64,000 nt of DNA from Bailinhaonella thermotolerans (GTDB taxonomy: Bacteria; Actinomycetota; Actinomycetes; Streptosporangiales; Streptosporangiaceae): assembly GCF_003594875.1 (NCBI RefSeq), contig NZ_QZEY01000011.1:124001-188000 (forward strand), written 5' to 3'. A program made the translations under genes and the position numbers. How positions within the stretch are numbered: position 1 is the stretch's first letter; the number at the start of each line of letters is the position of its first letter. Positions 41,365 to 50,865 of the stretch are shown piece by piece. The notes beneath the pieces were generated by a model. It was not told the origin of the DNA, made no database searches, and worked only from the letters and a program-made list of their open reading frames with translations.

Positions 41365-43026
41365 TCAGCGGGCCAGCCGCTCCCGGACGGCGGTGTGCGC
41401 CGCCTCGCGCAGCTCCGCGTGCAACGTCGCGTTCGCGGTGCGGTCGGTGCGGGCCTCCACGATCCGCACGCCCTCGCCCATGATGGCCTTGGGCAGGTCG
41501 GTGATGGAGTCCAGCACGGTGTACGGCGTGCGCGAGGCGGCGGCCACCGCCGACAGGTCCATCCCGTGCGGCGTGCCGAAGACGCGCTCGAACGGCTCGG
41601 GCAGCCGCGCCTGCGGCAGCAGCGAGAAGATGCCGCCGCCGTCGTTGTTCACCACGACCAGGCACAGGTCGGGCCGCTCCTCGCGCGGCCCGATGATCAG
41701 CCCGTTCTGGTCGTGCAGGAACGCCAGGTCCCCCAGCAGCGCGAACGAGGGCCCGTTGTGCGCCAGCCCCGCGCCGATCGCCGTGGACACCAGCCCGTCG
41801 ATGCCGCTCGCGCCCCGGTTGGCCAGCACCCGCACCCCGCGCCGGGGCCGCATCACCTGGTCCAGGTCCCGGATCGGCATGCTCGACCCGGCCAGCAGCA
41901 GCGAGTTCTTCGGCAGCACGTCCACCAGGTCCCGCGCCAGCCGCGGCTCGGTCACCGCGTCGCTCGCGTCCAGGATCGCGTCCATCGCCGCCCGCGCCGA
42001 GAGGTCGGCCCGGCGCCAGCCGTTCAGCCAGTTGTCGGCCCCCGACACCACCGGGATCTCCACCGCCTGCGCCACCTGCGTCGCCGACCGCGTCGGGTCG
42101 GGCCAGCGCGCCAGGCTGGGCGAGACCACGATGTGCTCCTCGGCCCGCTTCAGCCACGACAGCAGCGGCCGCGACAGCCCCGGCCGGCCCAGCGTGACCA
42201 CCACGTCCGGCCGGTACGCCTCGGCGAACTCCGGCACCCCCAGCAGGAAGTGGTACGCGCTGATCGCGTGGTCGCCGTACCGCCCGCCGCCGTTCGGCTC
42301 CGACAGCACCGGCCACCCGGCCATGCCCGCCGCCGCGACGTACCGCCGCACGTTGACCGCGCCGTCGCCGACCACGAGCACCCCGCGCCGCGTCGGCGGG
42401 ATGTGCAGCGCGGCCGAGGGGGGCGCGGTCCGGTGCTTGGTCCACGGCCCGTTCACGTCGCCGCCCAGCGGCTCGCACCAGCTCCCGTCCCCGTCGGGGA
42501 TCAGCGGCTCGCGGAACGCCACGTTCAGGTGCACCGGCCCGCTGTCGGGCCCCTCCGCCCGGCCGTACGCCCGGCACGCCAGCGACCGCCAGTACGCCAC
42601 CTGGCCCGGGCGGTCCTCCGGCACCCCGATCTCGGTGTAGAACCGCACCGCCGAGCCGTACAGCTTGACCTGGTCGATCGTCTGGTTGGCCCCGGTGCCG
42701 CGCAGCTCCGGCGGGCGGTCGGCGGTCAGCACGACCAGCGGGACGCCCGACTCGTGCGCCTCGATCACCGCGGGGTGGAAGTTGGCCGCCGCCGTGCCCG
42801 AGGTGCACACCAGCGCCACCGGCCGGCCGCTGCGGGCCGCCAGCCCCAGCGCCAGGAACGACGCGGACCGCTCATCCACGCGCACGTGCAGCCGCACGCG
42901 CGGCTCGCCGGCCAGCGCGAGCGCCAGCGGCGCCGACCGCGACCCGGGCGCGAGCACCGCGTCGGTGAGCCCGCAGCGCACCAGCTCGTCGATCAGCACG
43001 GTGGCGAGCGCTGTCGCCGGATTCAC
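41365..43026 (-). CDS. menD: SEPHCHC synthase MenD (menaquinone biosynthesis)
   Basis: A 553-residue ThDP enzyme, 2-succinyl-5-enolpyruvyl-6-hydroxy-3-cyclohexene-1-carboxylate synthase: it joins isochorismate and 2-oxoglutarate, releasing CO2, in menaquinone synthesis. Landmarks: N-terminal LAPGSRSAPLALAL, activating Glu in VDERSASFLALG, CTSGTAAANFHPAV, and the ThDP/Mg motif GDLAFLHDQNG to NNDGGGIFS. Soluble cytoplasmic tetramer by family. Starts at GTG 43026, 115 bp after menC on the same strand. Confidence 0.95.
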   Translation of the reverse strand: MNPATALATVLIDELVRCGLTDAVLAPGSRSAPLALALAGEPRVRLHVRVDERSASFLALGLAARSGRPVALVCTSGTAAANFHPAVIEAHESGVPLVVLTADRPPELRGTGANQTIDQVKLYGSAVRFYTEIGVPEDRPGQVAYWRSLACRAYGRAEGPDSGPVHLNVAFREPLIPDGDGSWCEPLGGDVNGPWTKHRTAPPSAALHIPPTRRGVLVVGDGAVNVRRYVAAAGMAGWPVLSEPNGGGRYGDHAISAYHFLLGVPEFAEAYRPDVVVTLGRPGLSRPLLSWLKRAEEHIVVSPSLARWPDPTRSATQVAQAVEIPVVSGADNWLNGWRRADLSARAAMDAILDASDAVTEPRLARDLVDVLPKNSLLLAGSSMPIRDLDQVMRPRRGVRVLANRGASGIDGLVSTAIGAGLAHNGPSFALLGDLAFLHDQNGLIIGPREERPDLCLVVVNNDGGGIFSLLPQARLPEPFERVFGTPHGMDLSAVAAASRTPYTVLDSITDLPKAIMGEGVRIVEARTDRTANATLHAELREAAHTAVRERLAR

Positions 43027-43141
43027 GCGGTCTCCTCAAGTGACGCCCCGGCCCCCGTGGCGAGCGCCGTGTTCCCAGTTCGTTCGGTGTTCCCCGTGCG
43101 CCGGATCTCCCCCCGGCGGCGGCCCGCTAAGGCCGCCCTCC

Positions 43142-44158
43142 TCACCTCGTCACCCCGAGGTGCTCGGCCGCGGCGCGCAGCCGGTCCAGCCACGCGCGAG
43201 CGTCCGGGCCGCCCGGGTCCAGCTCGAACGCCCCCAGCGCCGCCGCGTCCGGCTCCGGACGGCGTACGGCCAGCGCGCCCTCCTCCTCGGTCAGCGGCGC
43301 GGCCACCACGTCGCCGTCCAGCAGCGACGCCGTGCCGAGCCCGCAGGCGTACGGCAGGGCCGGCAGCGCGGCGGCCAGCGCCACCCCCGCCGCCAGCCCC
43401 ACCGAGGTCTCCACGGCGCTCGACACCACGGCCGGCAGGCCGCACGCCTCCGCCACGCGCAGCGCGTTCCGCACCCCGCCCAGCGGCTGCACCTTGATCA
43501 CCGCGATGTCGGCGGCCCCGGACGCCCGCACCTTCAGCGGGTCCTCCGCGCGCCGGATCGACTCGTCGGCCGCGACGGGCACGTCGGAGCGCCGCCGCAC
43601 CTCCGCCAGCTCGTCCAGCGTGGCGCAGGGCTGCTCGGCGTACTCCAGCGTGAAGCGGTTCAGCTCCTTGAGCCGGGCGACGGCCTCGTCCGGGGTCCAC
43701 GCCCCGTTGGCGTCCACCCGCACCCGGCCCGCCGGGCCGATCGCGTCGCGCACGGCCTCGACCCGCGCCACGTCCTCGGCGAACCCCTGTCCCCGCTCGG
43801 CCACCTTCACCTTCGCGGTCCCGCACCGCGAGCGACGCACGATCTCGTGCGCCTTCTCGGGGGAGACGGCCGGCACGGTCACGTTGACCGGGACCGACGC
43901 GCGCACCGGCGCGGGCCAGCCCCGGTCGGCCGCCTCCAGCGCGGAGGCGAGCCAGCGGGCGCACTCGCGCGGGCCGTACTCCGGGAAGGGGGAGAACTCC
44001 CCCCACCCGGCCGGGCCTTCGATCAGCACGCCCTCGCGCCGCGTCTGCCCCCGGAACCGGACCCGCATCGGGATCCGGAAGACCGCCAGGCGGCGGCCGT
44101 CAAGGACGCTTGGGGAACTTGGCGAAGTCGGGCTTGCGCTTCTCCTTGAACGCGTCAC
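43142..44158 (-). CDS. menC: o-Succinylbenzoate synthase MenC
   Basis: Enolase-superfamily dehydratase that converts SHCHC to 2-succinylbenzoate. Catalytic and metal residues are visible: AKVKVAERG (KxK), [10 protein letters not shown] (Asp), LEYAEQP (Glu), VAADESI (Asp), [10 protein letters not shown] (Lys). The N-terminal strand [15 protein letters not shown] is typical. The start is uncertain: GTG 44158 has AGGAGG three bases upstream but lies 59 bp inside menB; ATG 44068 would cut the first strand. Either way translation is tightly linked to menB. Confidence 0.9.
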   Translation of the reverse strand: MTRSRRSASPTSPSSPSVLDGRRLAVFRIPMRVRFRGQTRREGVLIEGPAGWGEFSPFPEYGPRECARWLASALEAADRGWPAPVRASVPVNVTVPAVSPEKAHEIVRRSRCGTAKVKVAERGQGFAEDVARVEAVRDAIGPAGRVRVDANGAWTPDEAVARLKELNRFTLEYAEQPCATLDELAEVRRRSDVPVAADESIRRAEDPLKVRASGAADIAVIKVQPLGGVRNALRVAEACGLPAVVSSAVETSVGLAAGVALAAALPALPYACGLGTASLLDGDVVAAPLTEEEGALAVRRPEPDAAALGAFELDPGGPDARAWLDRLRAAAEHLGVTR

Positions 44159-44921
44159 GGCCCTCCTGCGCCTCCTCACTCATGTAGTAGAGCAGCGTCG
44201 CGTCCCCCGCGAACTGCTGCATGCCGGCCGCCCCGTCGGTGACCGCGTTGAGCGCGCCCTTGAGCATGCGGAGCGCCAGCGGCGACTTCTCCAGCAGCTC
44301 GCGCGCCCACTGGACGGTCTCCTCCTCCAGCCTCTCCAGCGGCACGACCTTGTTGACCAGGCCCCAGTCGTAGGCGGTCTGCGCGTCGTAGAAGCGGCAG
44401 AGGTACCAGATCTCGCGAGCGCGCTTGAGGCCCACGGTCTCGGCCAGCAGCCACGAGCCGTAGCCGCCGTCGAACGAGCCCACCTTGGGGCCGGTCTGCC
44501 CGAACTGGGCGTTGTCGGCGGCGATCGTCAGGTCGCAGCAGACGTGCAGGACGTGCCCGCCGCCCACGGCGTACCCGGCCACCATGGCGATCACCGGCTT
44601 GGGCAGCCGCCGGATCTGCACCTGCAGGTCCAGCACGTTCAGCCGGCCGATGCCGTCCGGGCCGACGTAGCCGTCGTCGCCGCGGATCTTCTGGTCGCCG
44701 CCCGAGCAGAACGCCTCGGTGCCCGCGCCCGTGAAGATGATGACGCCCACCTCGCCGTCGTCACGCGCCCGGTCGAACGCGTCGCGCAGCTCGAACAACG
44801 TGGTCGGGCGGAACGCGTTGCGCCGCTCCGGCCGGTTGATGGTGATCTTGGCCATGCCCTCGGCGGTCTCGTAGACGATGTCCTCGTACTCCCCGGACCG
44901 CTTCCAGTCGACCACGCTCAC
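44100..44921 (-). CDS. menB: 1,4-Dihydroxy-2-naphthoyl-CoA synthase MenB
   Basis: A 273-residue crotonase-fold enzyme that closes the naphthalene ring from succinylbenzoyl-CoA. Signature parts: [15 protein letters not shown] at the start, [10 protein letters not shown], the oxyanion loops [11 protein letters not shown] and [27 protein letters not shown], and the C-terminal [16 protein letters not shown] 44921 is chosen over ATG 44936 because GGAGG then lies five bases upstream and the family starts with this segment. It shares a divergent promoter region with menE. Confidence 0.95.
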   Translation of the reverse strand: MSVVDWKRSGEYEDIVYETAEGMAKITINRPERRNAFRPTTLFELRDAFDRARDDGEVGVIIFTGAGTEAFCSGGDQKIRGDDGYVGPDGIGRLNVLDLQVQIRRLPKPVIAMVAGYAVGGGHVLHVCCDLTIAADNAQFGQTGPKVGSFDGGYGSWLLAETVGLKRAREIWYLCRFYDAQTAYDWGLVNKVVPLERLEEETVQWARELLEKSPLALRMLKGALNAVTDGAAGMQQFAGDATLLYYMSEEAQEGRDAFKEKRKPDFAKFPKRP

Positions 44922-44979
44922 CTGTTCCTCCTCCATACCGCGGACCCTCCGCCGGTCGCCTGCGGTTAACCTTACGACC

Positions 44980-46149
44980 GTGCCGACGCGTCCCGTACAC
45001 GCGGTCGTCCTCCCGCCGGGTCAGCGGCTCTACGAGGCGCTTCGCGCCGCGCTGTCCGGCGAGGGCCCCGCGATCCTGCCCCTGCCGCCCGCGCTGCCCG
45101 AACCCGCGCTGGCGGCGACCCTGTCCGCCCTGCGGCCCACCCACGTGGTCACCGGGGAGGGGGTGCGGAGCTACCCCGGGGAGGGCGCGGACGACGCCAC
45201 CGCTGTGGTGATCGCCACATCCGGCTCGACGGGCGCGCCGAAGGGCGTCTGCCTGAGCGCCGAGGCGCTGACCGCCTCCGCGGCGGCCTCCCTGGAGCGG
45301 CTCGGGGCGCGCCCGGGCGAGCGCTGGCTGTGCTGCGTGCCCGTCTCGCACGTGTCCGGCCTCCAGGTGCTCGTCCGCGGCCTCGTCAGCGGCGACGAGC
45401 CGGTGATCCACGAGCGCTACGACCCCTGGGCCGTGACCGGCAGCGGCGCGCGCCACGTCTCGATGGTCCCCACCCAGCTCCGGCGCCTGGTGGACACCGG
45501 GGCCGACCTGTCGGGCGTCTCGGTCCTGCTCGGCGGGGCCGCCGCGACGCCCTCCCTGATCGAGGCGGCCGTCGCGCTCGGCGCCCGCGTGACCAGGTCG
45601 TACGGCATGAGCGAGACGTGCGGCGGCTGCGTCTACAACGGGGAGCCGCTGCGCGGGGTGGACCTGGCGATCGCGCCGGACGGGCGCGTGATGATCTCCG
45701 GGGACGTGGTGTTCTCCGGGTACCGGCTGCGGCCCGACCTGACCGCCGCCGCGTTCTCCGGCGGCTGGTTCGTCACCTCCGACCTCGGCGAGCTGTCCGG
45801 CGGGCGGCTGCGCGTGCTGGGCCGCGCCGACGACGTGATCAACACCGGCGGCGAGAAGGTGGTCGCGGCGGCCGTGGCCGAGGCGCTGTCGGGGCATCCC
45901 GGCGTGCGCGACGTGGCCGTGGTGGGACGCCCCGACGCCGAGTGGGGGGAGCGGGTCACGGCCGTCGTGGTGCCGGCCGACCCGGCGGCTCCCCCGGCGC
46001 TGGCGGAGCTGCGCGACCTGGTCCGGCGCTCGCTGCCCGCGCACGCAGCGCCCCGCGAGCTGGAGGTGGTGGAGGAGCTGCCGCTGCTGCCCAACGGCAA
46101 GCCCGACCTGGCCGCGCTGCGCCGCGCGCCCGCCGGCCGGGCGCCCTAG
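44980..46149 (+). CDS. menE: o-Succinylbenzoate-CoA ligase MenE
   Basis: A 389-residue acyl-adenylating enzyme that activates 2-succinylbenzoate with ATP and CoA for MenB. ANL motifs: [15 protein letters not shown] (P-loop), [40 protein letters not shown] and the catalytic Lys region [11 protein letters not shown]. Short for an ANL enzyme but normal for actinobacterial MenE. It starts at GTG 44980, divergent from menB with a 58-bp spacer holding GGTTAACC. With menD, C and B this covers the middle steps of the pathway; menF, menA and menG are not in the window. Confidence 0.93.
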   Translation: MPTRPVHAVVLPPGQRLYEALRAALSGEGPAILPLPPALPEPALAATLSALRPTHVVTGEGVRSYPGEGADDATAVVIATSGSTGAPKGVCLSAEALTASAAASLERLGARPGERWLCCVPVSHVSGLQVLVRGLVSGDEPVIHERYDPWAVTGSGARHVSMVPTQLRRLVDTGADLSGVSVLLGGAAATPSLIEAAVALGARVTRSYGMSETCGGCVYNGEPLRGVDLAIAPDGRVMISGDVVFSGYRLRPDLTAAAFSGGWFVTSDLGELSGGRLRVLGRADDVINTGGEKVVAAAVAEALSGHPGVRDVAVVGRPDAEWGERVTAVVVPADPAAPPALAELRDLVRRSLPAHAAPRELEVVEELPLLPNGKPDLAALRRAPAGRAP

Positions 46150-46305
46150 GCGGGGCACGCGGGGCATCCGGAGCAGGCGGGCCGGGCGGGGAAGAGTGCC
46201 AATCGTGCCTCCGCCGCCACCCGTTTGTGACTAAATTTCTGCCGATGGAACCGAGCGGCGCGTGAGGCGCGTCCAACCGGCGGCAGAAACAGAAAGGACG
46301 CCACG

Positions 46306-46695
46306 ATGAAGCCAACCCGCAAGCTCTGGGTCTCCGGGGCGGTCGTCGCAGCGATCCTGACCGGGGGCATCTCTGTCGCCGCCGCGGCCACGGGGGATCC
46401 GGCCGAGAACCCGAACCCGCCGCGGAACCAGCCGGAGAACCTGGTCAACGCGCCCAGCACGACCTACCCGCCGGGCAAGGCCCCGGGCCAGGTCCCCGGC
46501 CCCGTGCCGCCCGAGGCGCTGCCCACCGGCCCTCCCAAGGTCTCCCAGCACGACATGGCCAAGACCCCGGAGGACGCCCGCAAGGTCATCGAGTACTGGA
46601 TGGGCGAGGGCGGCGAGAACCTGGAGGACGCCGAGCCCATGCCGATGCCGAGCGTCATCCTCACCCCGCCCCCGAAGAAGTCCTCCGGCGGCTGA
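46306..46695 (+). CDS. Small secreted proline-rich protein
   Basis: A 129-residue protein: signal peptide LWVSGAVVAAILTGGISVA with cleavage near AAA-ATG (about residue 28), then a Pro/Asn/Gly-rich mature part and a short helical segment SQHDMAKTPEDARKVIEYWM near residue 80. No Cys, no known domain. AAAGGA stands seven bases before the ATG. It is followed by a strong hairpin terminator, so it is monocistronic. Function unknown; expected to be secreted. Confidence 0.7.
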   Translation: MKPTRKLWVSGAVVAAILTGGISVAAAATGDPAENPNPPRNQPENLVNAPSTTYPPGKAPGQVPGPVPPEALPTGPPKVSQHDMAKTPEDARKVIEYWMGEGGENLEDAEPMPMPSVILTPPPKKSSGG

Positions 46696-46717
46696 CACGC
46701 TTCCGCTCCATCGCACC

Positions 46718-46747
46718 GGACCCCGCGCCCCCTGGGACGCGGGGTCC
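46718..46747 (+). terminator. Hairpin terminator
   Basis: GGACCCCGCG and CGCGGGGTCC, perfect 10-bp arms with a 10-base loop, 22 bp after the stop of the secreted-protein gene. Confidence 0.75.
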
Positions 46748-46789
46748 TCGCCGTTCCCGGGCCCGTTCCGCGCACCGCCCGGCCGCGGC

Positions 46790-46875
46790 GGCCGTACGGC
46801 GGGCGCGTGGCGCGGCCGGGCCCGGTCCGAGTGCGGCCGCCGCACGGTCCGGGCCCGGGCCGTACGGCGGGCGCG
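46790..46875. repeat. Direct repeats and stem-loop in the convergent spacer
   Basis: GGCCGTACGGCGGGCGCG occurs at 46790-46807 and again at 46858-46875. Between them lies a large imperfect stem (GGGCCCGGTCCG with a matching right arm) around GTGCGG CCG CCGCAC. It probably also ends transcription from the gene at 46898. Confidence 0.6.
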
Positions 46876-46897
46876 GGACGGGCGCGGCGACCGGGGG

Positions 46898-48220
46898 TCA
46901 GCTCCCGGGGGACGCCGGGGGCGGGGGAGGCGGGACGTCGCCGGGGCCGGGCTCCCGGGACGGGGCCGGGGACGGCTTCCGCGGGGGCGGCGCGACCTCC
47001 CCGGCGGAGGGGGCGCCCCCGCCGTCGCACGAGGCGTCCCCGGCGACCGCGCCCCCGGGCTCGGGCGGCGCGTCCACGACCGAGACCTTCAGCTCCGCCG
47101 TGGAGGCCAGCAGGCTGCCCACCGGGGACCTGGCCTTGCCCTCGTCGACCACGATCGACCGCTCGCCGAGGTAGCGGTAGGTCTTCGGGTCGAAGATGAT
47201 CTCGGCGCGCTCGCCGCGGTCCACCCGGGCGACCGCGACGCCCTTGCGTCCCGCCGCGTCCTCGGCGTCCTTGACCAGGGTCACGCCGGGGATCGTGGCG
47301 GCGGCCCGGAACAGCGCGGCCCGCTGCGCCGCCGGCATGTACGACTCGCGGATCAGGTCGCCGACCGCCGTCCACGCCCTGGCGTCGGTGAGTTCCTCCT
47401 TGTCCTGGCCGGGCGAGGGGGAGGTGTCCGCCGCGCCCCGGTACAGGTGGGCGCGCATGCCCTCGGGGGTCTTCGGGAGCCGGGCGAGCGAGGCGAAGTC
47501 GCGGCGGTACTCGGGGGCCAGGCGCTCGGGGCAGGAGGCGAGCCGCATCCACTGGGCGCCCCGGCGCTCCTGGGCCGCCTGCGGGGGCATGGGCCAGCCC
47601 GGCATGGGACGCGGCTCCAGGTTCTCGATCGCCAGCAGGCCGTCGCGCGACCCGTCCACCGAGGTCCACATCCTGCGGTTGGTGCGGTACAGGTAGCGGT
47701 ACTCGGCGGTCTTCTCCCCCGTCTCGGCGTTCGTGGAGGGCGGGGCGTAGACGGGGTACATCGTGCGCGACTCGTAGTAGAGGAACTGGCCCGGCCGCGG
47801 CCGCAGCTCGTCGCGGGCCGCCGCCGCGGCCGCCCGGTCCAGCACCTCCCGGGCCGACACCGGTACGGCGTTCGCCAGCTCGCCCGAGTCGCGCGGCGTG
47901 GGTGAATTCGGTTCGGTGGTGTCGTCGCCTCCGTAGACGGCCACCGCCACGGTCAAGGCGGCGGCGAGCCCCGCCGCGGCCGCGACGCGCAGCCCCAGGC
48001 GGGGCCACCAGGGGCGGCGGCCTCCCGGCCCCGCCGGGCGGGCGGCGTCAGGGCCGGACTCGGTCGGCTCGCCGGATCCGGCGGAGTTCGCGGCGGCGGC
48101 GGGCTGGGCGGACTCGGCGGCGATCGCGGCCATCAGCCGGGCCTCCTCGTTCCGCAGGCCCGCGGGCCCCGGTTCGGGGACCTCCGCGCGCAGGCGGTTC
48201 AGCTCGTTCATCTCATCCAT
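46898..48220 (-). CDS. CU044_5270-type membrane protein, partner of ECF sigma factor
   Basis: A 440-residue protein: cytoplasmic N-terminal 75 residues (MDEMNELNRLRAEVPEPGPA), one membrane span at about 77-95 (LRVAAAAGLAAALTVAVAV), and a large external domain (about 110-375) with AREVLDRAAAAAA, FLYYESRTMYPV and the C-terminal IIFDPKTYRYLGE. A Pro/Ser-rich tail of about 50 residues follows. The pattern is that of CU044_5270-family proteins, encoded after ECF sigma genes and thought to act as anti-sigma factors. Its start overlaps the sigma gene by 8 bp. Confidence 0.8.
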   Translation of the reverse strand: MDEMNELNRLRAEVPEPGPAGLRNEEARLMAAIAAESAQPAAAANSAGSGEPTESGPDAARPAGPGGRRPWWPRLGLRVAAAAGLAAALTVAVAVYGGDDTTEPNSPTPRDSGELANAVPVSAREVLDRAAAAAARDELRPRPGQFLYYESRTMYPVYAPPSTNAETGEKTAEYRYLYRTNRRMWTSVDGSRDGLLAIENLEPRPMPGWPMPPQAAQERRGAQWMRLASCPERLAPEYRRDFASLARLPKTPEGMRAHLYRGAADTSPSPGQDKEELTDARAWTAVGDLIRESYMPAAQRAALFRAAATIPGVTLVKDAEDAAGRKGVAVARVDRGERAEIIFDPKTYRYLGERSIVVDEGKARSPVGSLLASTAELKVSVVDAPPEPGGAVAGDASCDGGGAPSAGEVAPPPRKPSPAPSREPGPGDVPPPPPPASPGS

Positions 48221-48839
48221 GGGATTCCTCGCTGGCAGACGTCGGGTCGACCCCGCCGAGAGCGGCGCGCAGTTTGCTTCGGGCCCGGCTGATCCGCGAC
48301 CGGATCGTCCCGATCGGCACGTTCAGCGCCCGGGCGGCGTCCTCGTAGCCCAGGCCTCCCCACGTCACCAGCAGCAGCGCCTCGCGGTATTCCGGGGCCA
48401 GGCCGGCCAGGGCGGCCGCCAGGCGCCGCCGTACGGCGTCGGCGCTGACCCGCGAGTCGCTACGGTCGGTGAAGGACTCGCACACGGGGTCGTCCCCGGT
48501 CCTGGCCAGGATCTGGAGCTGCCGCAGCTCGGTGCGCCGATGGCGGCCGATGAGGTTGGCGGCGATGCCGTACAACCACGGACGGGCGTCGGGCCGTGAC
48601 GTGTCGTAACCGCTCCGCTGGCGGAACGCGATCAGGAACGTCTCGGCGACGACGTCCTCGGCCACGTCGGGGCCCAGGCGGCGTGTGACGTATCTCTTGA
48701 TGGGGGCGGCGTGCCGGTGGAATATCTCGGCGAAACGCTCGGGCTCGCGCCGGGACCGGGCCAGGATCTCCGCGTCGTCCGGGGCACCCTCCGTGGCCTG
48801 GGGCGGAAATGCGCCGGGCGTCCGGCTCGTTGGTCTCAT
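48213..48839 (-). CDS. ECF-type RNA polymerase sigma factor
   Basis: A 208-residue extracytoplasmic-function sigma factor: region 2 at about 40-105 (FAEIFHRHAAPIKRYVTRRLG, AEDVVAETFLIAFRQR, ARPWLYGIAANLIGRHRR) and region 4 at about 140-195 (LAPEYREALLLVTWGGLGYED then GTIRSRISRARSKLRA). AGAGG is seven bases before the ATG. Co-transcribed and overlapping with the membrane partner gene, which presumably holds it inactive until an envelope signal arrives. Confidence 0.9.
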   Translation of the reverse strand: MRPTSRTPGAFPPQATEGAPDDAEILARSRREPERFAEIFHRHAAPIKRYVTRRLGPDVAEDVVAETFLIAFRQRSGYDTSRPDARPWLYGIAANLIGRHRRTELRQLQILARTGDDPVCESFTDRSDSRVSADAVRRRLAAALAGLAPEYREALLLVTWGGLGYEDAARALNVPIGTIRSRISRARSKLRAALGGVDPTSASEESHG

Positions 48840-49035
48840 CTACAGGCCTCTCGGCTTCCGGTCTGGACACCCCTTATTGCCAGGGGAGCCCGGCCCGGTT
48901 CCCGGCGCGTTAGGCTTGGAGATCCGTGGCTTTCGCTCTGCGGGAAACAAATCGCCCGCGACGGCGTTATGCATACTGGCGCGATCGCGCCCAGCGAACC
49001 CCACTGTGACGAACACTCCGTAGGGAGGTGTCCTC

Positions 49036-50559
49036 ATGCCGCGCACTGCCGTGGTGTCCTCGCCCGCACGCGAGAACGACCCGCCGGCCCTCAACGAACT
49101 CCTCGACCGAGGGCGAGCCCAGGGCCACCTGTCCCTGTCGGAGCTCCGCGAGGTCTTCGCGACCGCCCAGGTGACCCCCGCTCAGGGCCGCTCGATCCTG
49201 CGGGAGCTCACCGAGGCCGGCGTCCGCCTGGCCGAGGACGAGACCAGGAAGTCCGCTTCCGAATCCGTGTCCAAGCCCAAGCGTACCCGCGCCGTCAAGG
49301 GCGCGTCCGCGGCCAAGACCGCCACCAAGACCGCCGCCCGCACGGCCACCCGTGACGCGGCCGCCGGCGCCGCCGAGACGGCGGTGGCCGAGCCGGACGC
49401 CGAGGCCGCGGGGACCGCCGTCAAGCCGGGCCGCAAGGCCGGGAAGGCGACGGCCGAGAAGACGACCGCCAAGAAGACGGCCGCCAAGAAGGCGACGGCC
49501 AAGAAGTCCGCGTCCCCCGAGGACGAGGAGTTCGACGCCGAGGACTTCGACGACTCCGACCTCGAGGCCCTCGCCGGGACCCCCGCGGGTGGTCCGCAGG
49601 ACGACGAGGACGCCGAGCCGACCGCGCTCGACCTGGACGACCAGTCCTCGGTCATGGGCGACTCGGTGCACACGTACCTCAAGTCGATCGGCCGCCGCAC
49701 CCTGCTCACCGCCGAGCAGGAGGTGGACCTGGCCAAGCGCATCGAGGCCGGGCTGTACGCCGAGCACAAGCTGGAGACCGAGCCGGACCTGCCCGCCCAC
49801 TACCGCGAGGAGCTGGAGTGGGTGGCCGAGGACGGCCGCCGGGCCAAGGACCACATGCTGGAGGCCAACCTGCGCCTGGTGGTCTCGGTCGCCAAGAAGT
49901 ACACCGACCGCGGCATGGCGCTGCTGGACGTGGTGCAGGAGGGCAACCTCGGCCTGATCCGGTCGGTGGAGAAGTTCGACTACACCAAGGGCTTCAAGTT
50001 CTCCACGTACGCCATGTGGTGGATCCGGCAGGCGATCCAGCGCGGTTTCGCCGACTCCGCGCGCACGATCCGTCTCCCGGTCCACGTCCTGGAGATGCTG
50101 TCCAAGCTCAGCCGCATCGAGCGGGAGATGCACCAGCGCCTCGGCCGGGAGCCCACCCCCGAGGAGCTGGCGGTCGAGCTGGACAAGACGCCGGACCAGA
50201 TCGAGGAGCTGCTGCGCACGAGCCGGCAGCCGATCAGCCTGGACTCCACGATCGGCGAGGACGGCGAGACCAGCATCGGCGACCTCATCGAGGACGTCGA
50301 CTCGCCCGAGGCGTCGGAGGTGGTGGACCGGCAGCTCCTGGCCGACCAGCTCCGGTCGGTGCTGGGCAACCTGTCCCCGCGCGAGGCCAAGATCGTGGCG
50401 CTGCGGTTCGGCCTGGTGGACGGCAAGCCGCACACCCTCGACGAGATCGGCAAGCACCTGGGCCTGACCCGGGAGCGCATCCGCCAGCTTGAGAAGGAGA
50501 GCCTGTCCAAGCTGCGGCACCCCAGCAACACCCGTCCCCTGCTGGACTGGGCGAGCTGA
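49036..50559 (+). CDS. Sigma-70 factor with long Lys/Ala-rich N-terminal region
   Basis: A 507-residue group 1/2 sigma factor. Residues 15-60 form a helical region-1.1-like domain ([20 protein letters not shown]); about 68-155 is a Lys/Ala/Thr-rich stretch ([16 protein letters not shown]); 157-205 is acidic. The core follows: region 1.2 ([17 protein letters not shown]), region 2 ([33 protein letters not shown]), region 3, and region 4.2 ([20 protein letters not shown]). GGAGG is seven bases before the ATG. The N-terminal layout is that of HrdB, but the core is clearly different from the HrdB-like gene at 35869. Likely an HrdA/SigB-type second major sigma. Confidence 0.9.
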   Translation: MPRTAVVSSPARENDPPALNELLDRGRAQGHLSLSELREVFATAQVTPAQGRSILRELTEAGVRLAEDETRKSASESVSKPKRTRAVKGASAAKTATKTAARTATRDAAAGAAETAVAEPDAEAAGTAVKPGRKAGKATAEKTTAKKTAAKKATAKKSASPEDEEFDAEDFDDSDLEALAGTPAGGPQDDEDAEPTALDLDDQSSVMGDSVHTYLKSIGRRTLLTAEQEVDLAKRIEAGLYAEHKLETEPDLPAHYREELEWVAEDGRRAKDHMLEANLRLVVSVAKKYTDRGMALLDVVQEGNLGLIRSVEKFDYTKGFKFSTYAMWWIRQAIQRGFADSARTIRLPVHVLEMLSKLSRIEREMHQRLGREPTPEELAVELDKTPDQIEELLRTSRQPISLDSTIGEDGETSIGDLIEDVDSPEASEVVDRQLLADQLRSVLGNLSPREAKIVALRFGLVDGKPHTLDEIGKHLGLTRERIRQLEKESLSKLRHPSNTRPLLDWAS

Positions 50560-50597
50560 CCGGCCGGCCGCCTCCGGGCGGCCGCCGGGAGACATCC

Positions 50598-50634
50598 GTG
50601 AACGCCGCCGCGCCCCGTGCGCGGCGGCGTTCAC
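50598..50634 (+). terminator. Strong hairpin after the sigma gene
   Basis: GTGAACGCCGCCGCGC and its exact complement (16 bp) with a 5-base loop, 39 bp past the stop codon. Confidence 0.85.
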
Positions 50635-50865
50635 GCGTTCCCGCCCGTCGCCGCGTTCCCGCCCGTCGCGCGCCAGCCCCGGTCCCTCCGCGCCCGATCC
50701 CGCGTCCGGTCCCCGGATCCGGTCCCCGCGTGCCCGCCGTACGGCCACCGCCCGGCCGGCGCGAGCCGTACGGCGGGCACGGGCGGCGGGCACGGGCGGC
50801 GGGCGGGTCCGGGGCGGGGTCCGGGGCGGCTTAGGGTGGGATCATCCGGGTGGAAGGAGTGGGGG
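50635..50865. other. Non-coding spacer with a second perfect hairpin
   Basis: The only structure seen is CGTGCCCGCCGTACGGC (50729-50745) facing its exact complement at 50765-50781, a 17-bp stem with a 19-base loop, and short CGTTCCCGCC direct repeats near 50635-50665. Part of the GCCGTACGGC-bearing extragenic palindromes of this genome. No gene. Confidence 0.6.
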
